Shown here one piece after another: positions 17,281 through 25,993 of a DNA stretch of 34,583 nt (positions are counted from its first letter, which is position 1; the number at the start of each line of letters is the position of its first letter). Origin of the DNA: Polyangia bacterium (lineage in GTDB: Bacteria; Myxococcota_A; Polyangia; Polyangiales; Sandaracinaceae); assembly GCA_030426845.1 (NCBI GenBank), contig JAUHXR010000059.1, positions 1 through 34,583 on the forward strand, written 5' to 3'. The position numbers and the translations under genes are program-made. The notes under the pieces were generated by a model. That model did no database searches and was not told the DNA's origin. It saw only the letters and a program-made list of their open reading frames with translations.

Positions 17281-18174
17281 ATGACCAGCCCCCGACCCCT
17301 CCCGGCGCTCGTCGCCTCGTCCCTCCTCCTGATCGTCGGCTGCGCCGGCCAGCTCGGTGAGCCGCCGCGCGTCGGCGTGTTCGACCTGAACGGCACCCGC
17401 GTCGAGATGCCATTCGTCGAGCGCGACGGCGTGGCGCTCGTCGGCGACATGATGCTCGAGCTGCCCGAGATCGAGATCGACGAGCTCAACCCGGACGAGG
17501 GCGTCTCCCAGCAGGCGCTCGCGGGGCTCAGCGATCGCAACCGGCTCTGGCCGCGCGGGATCATCCCCTACCGGATGGCGAACGACCTGCGCGATCGGGA
17601 GGTGCTCATGCGGGCGCTCGCGGAGTACGAGTCGCGCACGACGCTCCGCTTCCGGCCGGCCACCAACGAGGCGAGCTACATGCTGTTCGTGAACCAGACC
17701 CGGGCGGGGGTGTGCCAGGCGTGGCTCGGGTACCGCGAGCACGCGCACACCACGGTCGAGACGGGGGGCTGCGGCTTCTCCACCACCGTCCACGAGATCG
17801 GCCACGGGATCGGCCTCTACCACACCCACCAGCGGCCGGACCGCGACGAGCACGTGCGCGTCCGCTGGGAGAACGTCGAGCCGGGCTGGGAGGGCGCGTT
17901 CCGCCGGCTCTCGGCCCCGCGCACCGAGTACGTCGCGGACTCGGAGGTGCTGGTGCACGGCGCGCTCGTCCTCGGGCCCTACGAGACCCGGTCGGTGATG
18001 CACTACCGCGCGTGGGCCTTCTCCAACGGCAACGGCCCCACGATCGAGCGCCTCGACGGGCAGCCCTACGGCTCGCGCGGCGGTCTGACCGACGAGGACG
18101 CCCGGTCGATCGACGTGCTCTACCAGAACGCGCCGACCTACATCCCTCCGCCGCCGGGCAGCGGCGGCTACTGA
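17281..18174 (+). CDS. Astacin-like zinc metalloprotease, lipoprotein
   Basis: A 297-residue predicted lipoprotein (signal ending LLLIVGC, about Cys21). It has the astacin (M12A) catalytic signature HEIGHGIGLYHTHQRPDRD: zinc ligands H171, H175 and H181 and general base E172. The Met-turn SVMHY, which in astacins supplies the Tyr ligand, is also present. One usual residue differs: the Glu after the third His in HExxHxxGFxHE is Thr here. The N-terminal 90 residues probably form a propeptide. It would cut proteins at the cell surface, for example prey or matrix proteins; this is inference. The ATG at 17281 begins the signal; GTG 17263 is an alternative six codons upstream. Two hairpins follow the gene. 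Confidence 0.85.
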   Translation: MTSPRPLPALVASSLLLIVGCAGQLGEPPRVGVFDLNGTRVEMPFVERDGVALVGDMMLELPEIEIDELNPDEGVSQQALAGLSDRNRLWPRGIIPYRMANDLRDREVLMRALAEYESRTTLRFRPATNEASYMLFVNQTRAGVCQAWLGYREHAHTTVETGGCGFSTTVHEIGHGIGLYHTHQRPDRDEHVRVRWENVEPGWEGAFRRLSAPRTEYVADSEVLVHGALVLGPYETRSVMHYRAWAFSNGNGPTIERLDGQPYGSRGGLTDEDARSIDVLYQNAPTYIPPPPGSGGY

Positions 18175-18234
18175 CCGATCGCGCGTCGCGAGCGAGGGGT
18201 CCGGCGCGCCGCTTCGGCCCCTTCACGCGATCGG
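18175..18234 (+). terminator. Long composite hairpin right after the metalloprotease stop
   Basis: CCGATCGCG (18175-18183) pairs exactly with CGCGATCGG (18226-18234). Inside, GAGGGG and CCCCTTC plus the self-complementary CGGCGCGCCG allow further pairing. It starts immediately after the stop codon, so a terminator or 3' stabiliser is likely. Confidence 0.5.
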
Positions 18235-18272
18235 AGCCCCGCGATCCGGTTCCCGGAATGGCGCGCGCGACT

Positions 18273-18326
18273 CCCGGGTCTTGTCACCAAACGCCGCGGC
18301 GGCGCCGCGCGACGGGGTGACCCGGG
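18273..18326 (+). promoter_or_regulatory. Bulged stem-loop upstream of the YqiJ-like gene
   Basis: CCCGGGT and TCACC (18273-18288, with a bulge between) pair with GGTGACCCGGG (18316-18326). The loop holds the palindrome GCGGCGCCGC. It ends 29 bases before the ATG at 18356, so it could be a structured leader, an attenuator or part of the promoter region. Confidence 0.35.
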
Positions 18327-18355
18327 ACGCGCCACCCGCCCGCCGCGGGCTCGCC

Positions 18356-19015
18356 ATGCACCAGCTCGTCTTCTACCTGCCGATCGCCTTCGGAGCGATC
18401 CTCGCGGCCGGCGCCGCGCTCGGGCTCCTCGAGGGCCTCCCCGACGCGGAGGTCGAGCTCGACCTTGACGTTGACGTTGACGCCGACGTGGACGTCGACC
18501 TGGACGCGGAGGCGGAGGCGGACGGAGAGGGCGAGGTCGGCGCGGGTCCGGGGCTCGGCGCGGCGCTGCTCACCTTCCTCGGCGTGGGCCGGGCCCCGCT
18601 CGGGATCCTCGTGATGAGCGCCTGCTTCCTCTTCGGCGTCGTGGGCCTCGCGTTCGACCGCGCGCTCGAGGCGCTCCTCGGCTCGGGCGCGGCGTGGGTC
18701 GGGCTCTCGGCCGCGCTCGCCGCGGTCGTGACGGCGCTCGGCACCGGCGCGGTCGGCCGCGGGCTAGGGCGCCTCGTCCCGAGCAAGGAGACCTACGCGA
18801 GCCGCAAGACCGACCTGCTCGGTCGCGCGGGCACCGCGGCCCTGCCGACCGACGGGACCTTCGGCCGCGCGCGCGTCACCGACGCGGGCGGCGCGGTGCT
18901 CGAGGTCCGCTGCCGGACGATCGACGAGGAGGCGCTCGCCCGCGGCGAGCCGCTCGTCGTGGTCGACTTCGACGAGGAGGAGGACACCTACCTCGTCGCT
19001 CGCATGCCGTCCTGA
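18356..19015 (+). CDS. YqiJ-like membrane protein with OB-fold tail
   Basis: A 219-residue membrane protein that resembles YqiJ, the NfeD-type partner of flotillins. There is a membrane helix at about residues 4-25 and an acidic loop of alternating Asp/Val/Ala at about 34-60. Two more helices lie at about 80-97 and 105-130. A soluble C-terminal domain (about 145-219: DLLGRAGTAALP, GTFGRARVTDAGG, LEVRCR, VVDFDEEEDTYLVARM) looks like the OB fold of this family. The flotillin gene starts 50 bases downstream, the usual arrangement. The acidic loop is an unusual addition. The ATG at 18356 starts directly at the first helix. Confidence 0.8.
   Translation: MHQLVFYLPIAFGAILAAGAALGLLEGLPDAEVELDLDVDVDADVDVDLDAEAEADGEGEVGAGPGLGAALLTFLGVGRAPLGILVMSACFLFGVVGLAFDRALEALLGSGAAWVGLSAALAAVVTALGTGAVGRGLGRLVPSKETYASRKTDLLGRAGTAALPTDGTFGRARVTDAGGAVLEVRCRTIDEEALARGEPLVVVDFDEEEDTYLVARMPS
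18461..18520 (+). repeat. Asp-Val codon repeat in the YqiJ-like gene
   Basis: GACGTTGACGTTGACGCC and related hexamers encode an acidic Asp-Val/Asp-Ala loop. The GTT codons are rare in this genome, which suggests expansion by replication slippage. Confidence 0.7.
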
Positions 19016-19065
19016 TGGGCGGCGCGCGACCCCAACCCCAACCGTTCGAGAGAGGAAGAGAAGAG

Positions 19066-20976
19066 ATGATCCTGGTCCTGGTGTGCGCCTTCGCGCTGGC
19101 CCTCATCGGAGGCCCGCTGGCGGCGAGCCTGATGGGCCACCCCCTCGGCGCGGCCGCGACGATCGCGTCGACCGCGGTCGGAGGCCTGCTGCTGCTGGGC
19201 GTGGGCGCGCTGGTCACCTACCAGCGCCTCTACAAGAAGACCCGCGCGAACGAGGCCTTCGTTCGCACGGGCCGCGGCGGTGTCTCGGTGATCCGGGACG
19301 GCGGCGCCTTCGTCGTGCCGTTCCTCCACGAGCTGATCGAGGTCACCCTCACGACCCTCAAGCTGCGCGTCACGCGCAAGAACGAGGACGCGCTCATCAC
19401 GCAAGACAAGCTGCGGGCGGACATCGAAGCGGAGTTCTTCGTCCGGGTGCAGCCCGACGAGGAGAGCATCCTGCAGGCGTCCCGCTCGCTCGGGGACCGC
19501 ATGGGGGAGCCCGAGGCGGTCAAGGAGCTCGTCGAGGACAAGCTCGTCAGCGCGCTGCGCACCGCGGCCGCGGGCAAGACCCTCGAGCAGCTCAACAGCG
19601 AGCGCGACGAGTTCCTGACCGAGGTGATGAAGCTCGTCGGCGACGACCTGCGCGCGAACGGCCTGATCCTCGAGACGGTCACGATCTCGCGGCTCGATCA
19701 GACCGACGACAAGTTCCTCAAGGCGGAGAACATCTTCGACGCCCAGGGTCGCCGCAAGATCGCGGAGATCACGCAGCTCAACCTGACCGAGCGCAACCGC
19801 CTCGTCCGCGAGGGCGAGCGCGCGCGCAAGCGTGAGGACGTCCAGACCAAGAAGGACGTGCTCGAGCTCGAGCAGAGCGAGGCGGAGGCCGAGGCGCGCA
19901 TGCGGGCCGAGGTCGCCAAGATCCAGGCGGACACCGAGCGTGAGGCGACGGTCGAGCAGATCGTCGCGGCCCGCAAGGTGGAGCTCGCGACGGTGGAGAA
20001 GACCAAGGCCCTCGAGCTCGCCGCGCGCGAGCAGGAGGAGGCGGTCGAGGTCGCCGAGCGGGCCAAGCAGCAGAAGATCGCGCGGGCCGAGCAGGAGCGC
20101 GCGGCGGCCGAGGCGGAGCTCGCCGACGCCGAGGCGGAGCGCGAGCTCGCGCGCCAGCGGGTCGAGACGGTCCGCGTCACGCAGGAGGCCGAGCGGCTCA
20201 AGGCCAAGGGGGTGATCGACGCCCAGGCCGACGCCGAGCGCGCCTTCGTCTCGGAGCAGCGCAGGGCCGACGCCGAGGCCTACTCGGTGCAGAAGCAGGC
20301 CGAGGCGCAGATGCTCAGCGCCGACGCCGAGTCGACCGCGATCCGCAAGAAGGCCGAGGCTGAGGCGGAGCGCGAGCGGCTGCGGGCCACCGGCATGAAG
20401 GCCACCGCGATGGTCCCCGTCGAGGTGGAGATGGCCAAGGTCGCGCTCGATCGCGATCGCATCGAGACGGTGGTCAAGCCGGAGCTCGAGGCGCGTGAGA
20501 AGCACGGCCAGGTCGCGCAGGAGTTCGAGCTGTCGAAGCTGCGCATCGCGGCGGAGAAGGAGGTGCGGGTCGCGCTCGCCGAGGCCCAGGCTCAGCTCTT
20601 CACCAAGATGGAGGCGAACCTCTACGGGACGCCGGAGGACGTGACGAAGATCCTCGGCAGCCTCACCCAGGGCCAGAGCCTGGCCAAGGGGATCGGCGGC
20701 TTCCTCGGCGCGGCCGACGGCGCCACCCTCGCGGGGCTCGGCGCGCTCACCGACGCGCTCGTGTCCCGTCTCGGCGGCGGCGCGGAGCCGGCCCTGCCGG
20801 CCGCGGCGTCGCCCGAGGTCGAGGCCGGCCGCGCGCTCGAGGCGCAGGTCGACGGCGAAGGGGAGGAGGCCGAGGTCGAGGGTGAGCTCGTGGATGGTCT
20901 CGAGGAGGAGCCGGAAGACGGCGCCCCCCTGGACCCGCCCGAGGCCGACGAGGACACCCCCGTCGCGGCCGAGTGA
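19066..20976 (+). CDS. Flotillin (SPFH/YqiK-type membrane scaffold)
   Basis: A 636-residue flotillin-like protein. Two N-terminal hydrophobic segments (about 2-20 and 32-52) anchor it. An SPFH/PHB domain follows (about 55-210; [43 protein letters not shown] and NSERDEFL regions). A long Glu/Ala/Arg-rich coiled coil runs from about 230 to 480, then a flotillin C-terminal region, ending in an acidic tail (about 590-636). Flotillins oligomerise to organise membrane microdomains and act with NfeD/YqiJ proteins, encoded here just upstream. The start is good: an AG-rich Shine-Dalgarno (AGAGGAAGAG) precedes the ATG. A strong terminator follows. Confidence 0.92.
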   Translation: MILVLVCAFALALIGGPLAASLMGHPLGAAATIASTAVGGLLLLGVGALVTYQRLYKKTRANEAFVRTGRGGVSVIRDGGAFVVPFLHELIEVTLTTLKLRVTRKNEDALITQDKLRADIEAEFFVRVQPDEESILQASRSLGDRMGEPEAVKELVEDKLVSALRTAAAGKTLEQLNSERDEFLTEVMKLVGDDLRANGLILETVTISRLDQTDDKFLKAENIFDAQGRRKIAEITQLNLTERNRLVREGERARKREDVQTKKDVLELEQSEAEAEARMRAEVAKIQADTEREATVEQIVAARKVELATVEKTKALELAAREQEEAVEVAERAKQQKIARAEQERAAAEAELADAEAERELARQRVETVRVTQEAERLKAKGVIDAQADAERAFVSEQRRADAEAYSVQKQAEAQMLSADAESTAIRKKAEAEAERERLRATGMKATAMVPVEVEMAKVALDRDRIETVVKPELEAREKHGQVAQEFELSKLRIAAEKEVRVALAEAQAQLFTKMEANLYGTPEDVTKILGSLTQGQSLAKGIGGFLGAADGATLAGLGALTDALVSRLGGGAEPALPAAASPEVEAGRALEAQVDGEGEEAEVEGELVDGLEEEPEDGAPLDPPEADEDTPVAAE

Positions 20977-20980
20977 TCCG

Positions 20981-21014
20981 AGGCCCCCGATCGCGTCCGC
21001 GGTCGGGGGCCTTT
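20981..21014 (+). terminator. Strong intrinsic terminator after the flotillin gene
   Basis: AGGCCCCCGATCGCG (20981-20995) pairs with CGCGGTCGGGGGCCT (20998-21012) with one G-T wobble, followed by TTT. It starts 4 bases after the flotillin stop. The next gene's GTG is 27 bases beyond. Confidence 0.8.
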
Positions 21015-21040
21015 CGCGTTCCGTCGTCTATAGTCCCCGC

Positions 21041-22345
21041 GTGGATGAGCTGACCTGGGCCCTCGAGGAGGTGGTGGGCGCGGCCCTCGTGCTCGACGAG
21101 GAGCTGCGCGTGGTGGCGCACACGCCGTCGGCGGCGGAGGCCCTCGGCGTCGCTCCCCCCGTCGGGGTGAGCGCGCCGCGGCTGCTCTGCGGGCACGGCG
21201 AGGAGCGCCCGGTCGCCGAGGCGCTCGCGGCCGGCCGGGCGGTGACCGCCGAGGTGCTCCGGCCGACGGAGGCCGGCTCCAACCGCGCGGTCCACGTCCG
21301 GGCGAGCCCGTTCGACGCCGGCGGCAAGCGCGCTTGGCTCGTGGTGTTCGACGCCTTCCGCGAGCCCGAGGGCGCGGCCGAGCTCGGCATCGTCACGCGC
21401 GACCCGGCGATGCAGCAGCTGCTGCGGGACGTGCGCAAGGTCGCGCGGAGCAACGCGAGCGTGCTGGTCCGCGGCGAGACGGGCAGCGGCAAGGAGCTGA
21501 TCGCGCGCGCGATCCACACGGCGTCGGACCGCCGGGACGGCCCGTTCCGCGCGATCAACTGCGCGGCCCTGCCGCCGAACCTCCTCGAGAGCGAGCTCTT
21601 CGGCCACGCGCGCGGCGCGTTCACCGGCGCGGTCGCGGACGCCCCTGGGCACTTCCGGCTCGCCGACGGCGGGACGCTCTTCCTCGACGAGGTGGCGGAG
21701 CTCCCGCTCGAGGTGCAAGCCAAGCTGCTCCGCGTGCTCCAGGACAAGAAGGTCATCCCGGTGGGCGGTCGCGAGCCGCTCGGGGTCGACGTGCGCGTGG
21801 TGTCCGCGACCCACCGTGCGCTCCGGACCGAGGTCGAGGCGGGGCGTTTCCGCGCGGATCTGCTGTACCGGCTGCGCGTGATCCCGCTCTACCTGCCGCC
21901 GCTCCGTGAGCGGCCCGGCGACGTCGAGGCGCTCGCCTGGCACTTCCTCGAGGAGCACGAGGCGACGCGCGCGGTCCGCCGTATCACCGACGGAGCGCTG
22001 AACGCGCTCACCGTCTACGACTGGCCGGGCAACGTGCGCGAGCTCCAGAACACCATCGAGTACGCGGTGGTGATGGGCTCGGGCCCGGTGCTCACCGAGG
22101 CGGACCTGCCGCCCGAGGTGCGCGGCGAGGAGCCGGGCGCGAGCAAGGTCTCGGCGCCGGCGCAGCCCGTCAATCCGTCGCTCCCGCCCGAGGCGCGCCG
22201 CCTGGTGAACGCGCTCGAGCGCTCGGGCGGCCACATGGGCCGGGCCGCGAAGTCGCTCGGGATGAGCCGCACCACCCTGTGGCGGAAGCTCAAGCGGCAC
22301 GGGCTCCACCCCGACGACGACACGGAGGCCGGCGCGGAGGGGTGA
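21041..22345 (+). CDS. PAS-like sigma-54-dependent transcriptional activator
   Basis: A 434-residue enhancer-binding protein. The first 115 residues look like a PAS sensor domain ([39 protein letters not shown]). The AAA+ domain has Walker A GETGSGKE (from G145), an intact GAFTGA loop (from G192) and Walker [13 protein letters not shown]. The C-terminal Fis-type helix-turn-helix is [26 protein letters not shown]. It has no receiver domain, so it probably senses a small molecule or redox state directly. GTG 21041 was chosen because it starts the PAS-like region and lies just after the flotillin terminator. It converges on the persulfide dioxygenase gene and could regulate the sulfur genes beyond, which is a guess from position. 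Confidence 0.87.
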   Translation: MDELTWALEEVVGAALVLDEELRVVAHTPSAAEALGVAPPVGVSAPRLLCGHGEERPVAEALAAGRAVTAEVLRPTEAGSNRAVHVRASPFDAGGKRAWLVVFDAFREPEGAAELGIVTRDPAMQQLLRDVRKVARSNASVLVRGETGSGKELIARAIHTASDRRDGPFRAINCAALPPNLLESELFGHARGAFTGAVADAPGHFRLADGGTLFLDEVAELPLEVQAKLLRVLQDKKVIPVGGREPLGVDVRVVSATHRALRTEVEAGRFRADLLYRLRVIPLYLPPLRERPGDVEALAWHFLEEHEATRAVRRITDGALNALTVYDWPGNVRELQNTIEYAVVMGSGPVLTEADLPPEVRGEEPGASKVSAPAQPVNPSLPPEARRLVNALERSGGHMGRAAKSLGMSRTTLWRKLKRHGLHPDDDTEAGAEG

Positions 22346-22350
22346 ACGCG

Positions 22351-22380
22351 CGCCGCGCCCCCCCCTCGGGAGGCGCGGCG
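22351..22380. terminator. Hairpin between convergent activator and MBL genes
   Basis: CGCCGCGCC (22351-22359) pairs exactly with GGCGCGGCG (22372-22380), with three further inner pairs after one mismatch. It lies between two convergent stops (22345 and 22417), so it may terminate both transcripts. There is no T-tract. Confidence 0.5.
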
Positions 22381-22416
22381 TCGACCGGCCGTGTTGGATC
22401 GGGAGCGCGGGCGCGG

Positions 22417-23304
22417 CTACTTGGGCTCGCCGACCTCGTCCGCCGGGTGCAGCAGGTTGAGCGGGATGTTGAGGTAGCGGTGCCCGTTCGCGCGCGGCTC
22501 GGGCAGCTTGCCCGCGTTGACGTTGAGCTGGACGCTCGGGAGCAGGAGCCGCGGCGCCGCGAGGGTCGCGTCCCGCTCGGTCCGGAAGCGCACGAAGTCC
22601 TCGCGGCTGGTGTTGCCCTTGAGCTGGGGGTTGTTCGCCTTGGACGCGCCGATCGTGGTCTCCCACTTCACCTCGCGGCCGCCGGGCTGGTAGTCGTGAC
22701 CGACGAACACGCGCGTGTCGTCGGGGAGCGCGTAGAGCTTCTGGATCGAGACGTAGAGGTCCTCCGCGCTGCCCTTCGGGAAGTCGCACCGGCCGGTGCC
22801 GTAGTCGTCCATGAAGAGCGCGTCGCCCGTGAAGATCGCGTCGTCGATCTTGTAGGTGACGCAGGCGGGGGTGTGCCCGGGCGTCGCGATCACCTCGATC
22901 TTCATCGCGCCGACCTCGAGGGTCTCGCCCTCGGTGAGCAGGCGGTCGAACTGTGAGCCGTCGGTGGCGAAGTCGTCGCCGTAGTCGAAGAGGGGCTTGA
23001 AGGTCTCCTGCACCGCCGTGATCTGCGCGCCGATGACGATCTTGGCGTCGAAGCGGCGCTTGAGGAGCTGGGAGGCGCTGACGTGGTCGGCGTGGGCGTG
23101 GGTCTCGAGCACGTAGCGGAGGTTGAGCCCTGCCTCGCGGACGAACGCGGTGACCTCGTCGGCGGATTCCGTCCAGGTGCGGGACGCGGCCGGGTCGTAG
23201 TCGAGGACCGGGTCGATGACCACCGCGTCCTTCGACCCGGGGTCCCACACGACGTAGGTCAGCGTGTAGGTGCGAGCGTCGTAGAAGGCTTTGATGTCGG
23301 CCAT
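22417..23304 (-). CDS. MBL-fold persulfide-dioxygenase-type hydrolase
   Basis: A 295-residue metallo-beta-lactamase-fold protein of the ETHE1/Blh type. It carries the metal motif HAHADH (H69-H74), then [18 protein letters not shown] and the family motif GTGRCDF (GCGRTDF in many relatives). Later come [12 protein letters not shown] and a C-terminal block ([19 protein letters not shown]) seen in Blh-like proteins. Family members oxidise glutathione persulfide to sulfite with one iron; that activity is inferred here. In several proteobacteria Blh genes sit with SulP and YeeE/YedE transporters, as here. The ATG has AAGGAG at 7 bases. Its first 46 bases overlap the 3' end of the SulP gene, so the two are probably co-transcribed. 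Confidence 0.85.
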   Translation of the reverse strand: MADIKAFYDARTYTLTYVVWDPGSKDAVVIDPVLDYDPAASRTWTESADEVTAFVREAGLNLRYVLETHAHADHVSASQLLKRRFDAKIVIGAQITAVQETFKPLFDYGDDFATDGSQFDRLLTEGETLEVGAMKIEVIATPGHTPACVTYKIDDAIFTGDALFMDDYGTGRCDFPKGSAEDLYVSIQKLYALPDDTRVFVGHDYQPGGREVKWETTIGASKANNPQLKGNTSREDFVRFRTERDATLAAPRLLLPSVQLNVNAGKLPEPRANGHRYLNIPLNLLHPADEVGEPK

Positions 23305-25055
23305 GGTGAGTCTCCTTGCGTATCGCTGTCATTGCGCGCGCCGTGCCAGTCCGCCTGCGGGTCGATCTCTTCGTCCCCTGCAACCGGCTGCAACGCGTCG
23401 CGCTGAGCGGCCTCGGCCGCCCCGTGCACATCGTGGAACATGCGGCCCTCGCCGAGGGCCACGTCGAGCCCGCCGCGCTTCATGACGTCGCGGACCGGGC
23501 CCTTCACGCCCGCCAGGTAGAGCCGGACGTCCGCGGCCTCGAGCCGCTGGTGGATGTCGTGGAGCATCGTCTCGGCCGACGCGTCCAGGTCGTTGATGCC
23601 GCTCGCGTCGAGGATCAGCGCGTGGACGTCGTCCGCCTTGAGGAGCAGACGGTCGACCTGGTCGCGGAAGAACGACGCGTTGGCGAAATAGAAGCTCGCG
23701 TCGAAGCGCCAGATGACGATCCCGTCGATCGGCGTGGCCTCCGGGAAGCGCTCGAGGTTGCGGTAGGCGGTGGTGCCGGGGAGCCGGCCGAGCACCGCGT
23801 GGTGCGGCTTGGTGCTGCGGCGGACGAAGAGCGCGAGCGACGCGATGACGCCGACCACGATGCCCTCCTCGATGCCGACGAACAGGGTCACCACGAAGGT
23901 GAGCAGGAGCAGGCCCGCGTCGCTGCGCTTGACCTTCCACAGGTGGCGCAGCTCCTGGACGTCGATGAGGCCGAAGACCGCGCTCATCACGATCGCGGCG
24001 AGCACCGCCTTGGGCAGGAAGTAGAACAGCGGCGTCAGGAACAGCAGGCTGATCGCGATGACGATCGCGGTGATCGCGCTCGCGAGGCCGGTCTTGGCGC
24101 CCGCCTGGGCGTTGACCGCGGTCCGGCTGAAGCCGCCCGTGACCGGGTAGGCCCCGAAGAAGAAGCCGATGATGTTGGAGGTCCCGAGCGCGACGAGCTC
24201 CTGGTTGGCGTCGACCTCGTAGCGGTTCTTGCGCGCGAAGGCCTTGGCGACGCTGATCGACTCCATGAAGCCGACGAGCGAGATCGCGAGCGCGGTGGGG
24301 AGGAGGCCCCCGAGCTGGGACAGCTCGAAGCTCGGGACGCTCGGCGCGGGGAAGCCGGCGGGGACCGAGCCAACGATCGCGACGCCGGCCTCGTGCAGGT
24401 CGAAGGCCCAGGTCGCCAGGGTGGCTCCGCCGACCACCACGAGCGCGCCCGGGAAGCGCTTGTTCCAACGCTTCAGCGCCAAAAGGGTGACGATCGAGAC
24501 GACGCCGATCGTCAACGTGATGGGCTTGGTCTCGCCGAGCGCGCCGACCGCGTTGATGACCAGATCGTGGAGCCGCGGGGCCCGCGCGATGTTCGCGCCC
24601 AGCAGGTGCTTGAGCTGGCTCAGCCCGATGATGATCGCGGCGGCCGAGGTGAACCCGCTGATGACCGGGTGGCTCAGGAGGGTCACGAGGGAGCCCATCT
24701 TGAGGAGGCCCATCGCGAGCTGCATCGCGCCGACCATCCCCGCGAGGATCACCGCGAGGATGACGAACTCCGTGGATCCGGGCTCCGCGATACCCCCGAC
24801 GCCGGTCGCCACCAGGAGGCTGACCATCGCGACCGGCCCCACCGCGAGCTGGCGCGAGGTGCCGAGGAAGGCGTAGGCGAGCAGCGGCAGGACCGACGCG
24901 TAGAGGCCGACGATCGGCGGCAGGCCGGCGAGCATCGCGTAGGCCATCCCCTGCGGGATCAGCATCACGGCGACGGTAAGGCCGGCGGTCACGTCGCCGG
25001 GGAGGTCGCGGCGATCGTAGCCGCGGATCCATTCGAGAGAGGGTAGCCAGCGCAT
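23259..25055 (-). CDS. SulP-family anion transporter with STAS domain
   Basis: A 598-residue SulP/SLC26-type permease. The N-terminal signature region is clear ([34 protein letters not shown]), followed by about a dozen membrane segments to about residue 405. A cytoplasmic STAS domain lies at about 430-560 ([37 protein letters not shown]). The family moves sulfate, sulfite, bicarbonate or other anions; clustering with a persulfide dioxygenase suggests sulfite or sulfate export or import. I chose the ATG at 25055 (MRWLPSLEW, the usual family N-terminus); GTG at 25067 is possible. The last 15 codons overlap the next gene and look like its shadow, so the natural C-terminus may once have been shorter. 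Confidence 0.9.
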   Translation of the reverse strand: MRWLPSLEWIRGYDRRDLPGDVTAGLTVAVMLIPQGMAYAMLAGLPPIVGLYASVLPLLAYAFLGTSRQLAVGPVAMVSLLVATGVGGIAEPGSTEFVILAVILAGMVGAMQLAMGLLKMGSLVTLLSHPVISGFTSAAAIIIGLSQLKHLLGANIARAPRLHDLVINAVGALGETKPITLTIGVVSIVTLLALKRWNKRFPGALVVVGGATLATWAFDLHEAGVAIVGSVPAGFPAPSVPSFELSQLGGLLPTALAISLVGFMESISVAKAFARKNRYEVDANQELVALGTSNIIGFFFGAYPVTGGFSRTAVNAQAGAKTGLASAITAIVIAISLLFLTPLFYFLPKAVLAAIVMSAVFGLIDVQELRHLWKVKRSDAGLLLLTFVVTLFVGIEEGIVVGVIASLALFVRRSTKPHHAVLGRLPGTTAYRNLERFPEATPIDGIVIWRFDASFYFANASFFRDQVDRLLLKADDVHALILDASGINDLDASAETMLHDIHQRLEAADVRLYLAGVKGPVRDVMKRGGLDVALGEGRMFHDVHGAAEAAQRDALQPVAGDEEIDPQADWHGARNDSDTQGDSPWPTSKPSTTLAPTR

Positions 25056-25070
25056 GTCGCTGGTCACGGG

Positions 25071-25086
25071 AGCACCGACCGTGCCA
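25071..25086 (-). promoter_or_regulatory. Sigma-54-like promoter site before SulP
   Basis: Read on the minus strand, TGGCACGGTCGGTGCT keeps GG and GC exactly ten bases apart and matches TGGCACG-N4-TTGC except for one base in the -12 box. Transcription would start near 25060, leaving a very short leader before ATG 25055 and ruling out GTG 25067. That short leader is a weakness. Confidence 0.35.
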
Positions 25087-25117
25087 GGGGCCTGGGGCGC
25101 TCCGGGGCGCGCGGCTG

Positions 25118-25180
25118 GAACGAAACGAAACGGGTGAATTGAAACGTGGATCCGCCCGGATAGTGCATATCTAGAGACTC
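25118..25180. promoter_or_regulatory. AT-rich GAAACG repeats in the SulP/USP divergent gap
   Basis: In the gap between the divergent SulP and universal stress genes, GAACGAAACGAAACG (25118-25132) is followed by GAAACG at 25141, so GAAACG recurs in one orientation at 5-base and 14-base steps. It is followed by an AT-rich stretch (TAGTGCATATCTAGAG, 25161-25176) just before the ATG at 25181. This is a candidate operator plus -10 region for the stress gene. Confidence 0.4.
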
Positions 25181-25960
25181 ATGACCCTGATCGCGCACCC
25201 CTACGTCGGCCGGCCCGAAGAGGACCGCCTCCCTCACGTCCACGCCGTCTCCCTCGCGCTCGGCGCGGGCGGGCGGCTCCTCAGCGTCCACGCGGCCGAC
25301 GGCAGCGACCCGGTCGACGTGGAGGCCCCTGGCCCGCTGCTCGAGCGGTGGGGCAAGGACCCTGCCGCGGTGCGGCACGAGACGGTGCACCACACCTGCT
25401 GCGACGATCCGGTGGACACCGTCCTCGACGCGCTCCAGCGCGCCGCCCCGGATCTCGTCGTGCTCGGGACCACGCAGCGCAAGGGCGCGCTCCGGGTCTT
25501 CCTCGAGAGCCGCGCCGAGACGATCGCCGATCACCTCGCGGTGCCCGCGCTCCTCGTGCCCTCGGGCACGCGCGGCTTCGTCGGTGACGACGGGAGCGTG
25601 CGCATCGCGCGGGTGGTGATCCCCTGCGGCGACGCGCACTCCACCCTCGCCGCGATGGACCGGATGGTGTGGCTCGCGGAGCTGCTCGAGCTCACCTCGG
25701 TCGAGGTGCGGCTCACCCACGTCGGGGCCGAGCCCCGGCCCGACGTCAAGCCGCCCGAGAGCCCGCGCATCACCTGGACGCTGGCCGACGCTCCCGGCGA
25801 GCTGGAGGAGGCGCTCGCGAGCGCGGCGACCGAGGCGGACCTGATCGTGATGGCGACGCGCGGGCACGACTCCTGGGCGGATCGCATCCTCGGGAGCCAC
25901 ACCGAGCGGCTCCTGCGCCTCATCGACTGCCCGCTCCTCAGCGTGCCGCTCGGGGCCTGA
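25181..25960 (+). CDS. Tandem universal stress protein
   Basis: A 259-residue cytoplasmic protein made of two universal stress protein (UspA-like) domains. The first is residues 1-128 (PDLVVLGTTQRKGALRVFLES, ADHLAVPALLVPSG). The second is about 138-259 (ARVVIPCGDAHSTLAAMDRM, ADLIVMATRGHDSWADRIL, GSHTERLLRL). The ATP-binding pattern G-x2-G-x9-G-S/T is only partly kept in the second domain, with Ser in place of the second Gly. Tandem forms usually act in stress or metabolite sensing. It is transcribed away from SulP, and its ATG follows an AT-rich promoter-like stretch. It converges on the TSP3 lipoprotein gene with a gap of only 33 bases. Confidence 0.87.
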   Translation: MTLIAHPYVGRPEEDRLPHVHAVSLALGAGGRLLSVHAADGSDPVDVEAPGPLLERWGKDPAAVRHETVHHTCCDDPVDTVLDALQRAAPDLVVLGTTQRKGALRVFLESRAETIADHLAVPALLVPSGTRGFVGDDGSVRIARVVIPCGDAHSTLAAMDRMVWLAELLELTSVEVRLTHVGAEPRPDVKPPESPRITWTLADAPGELEEALASAATEADLIVMATRGHDSWADRILGSHTERLLRLIDCPLLSVPLGA

Positions 25961-25993
25961 CCTCGTCGCGATCCGGTCGCGTCCGGCCCTTCC

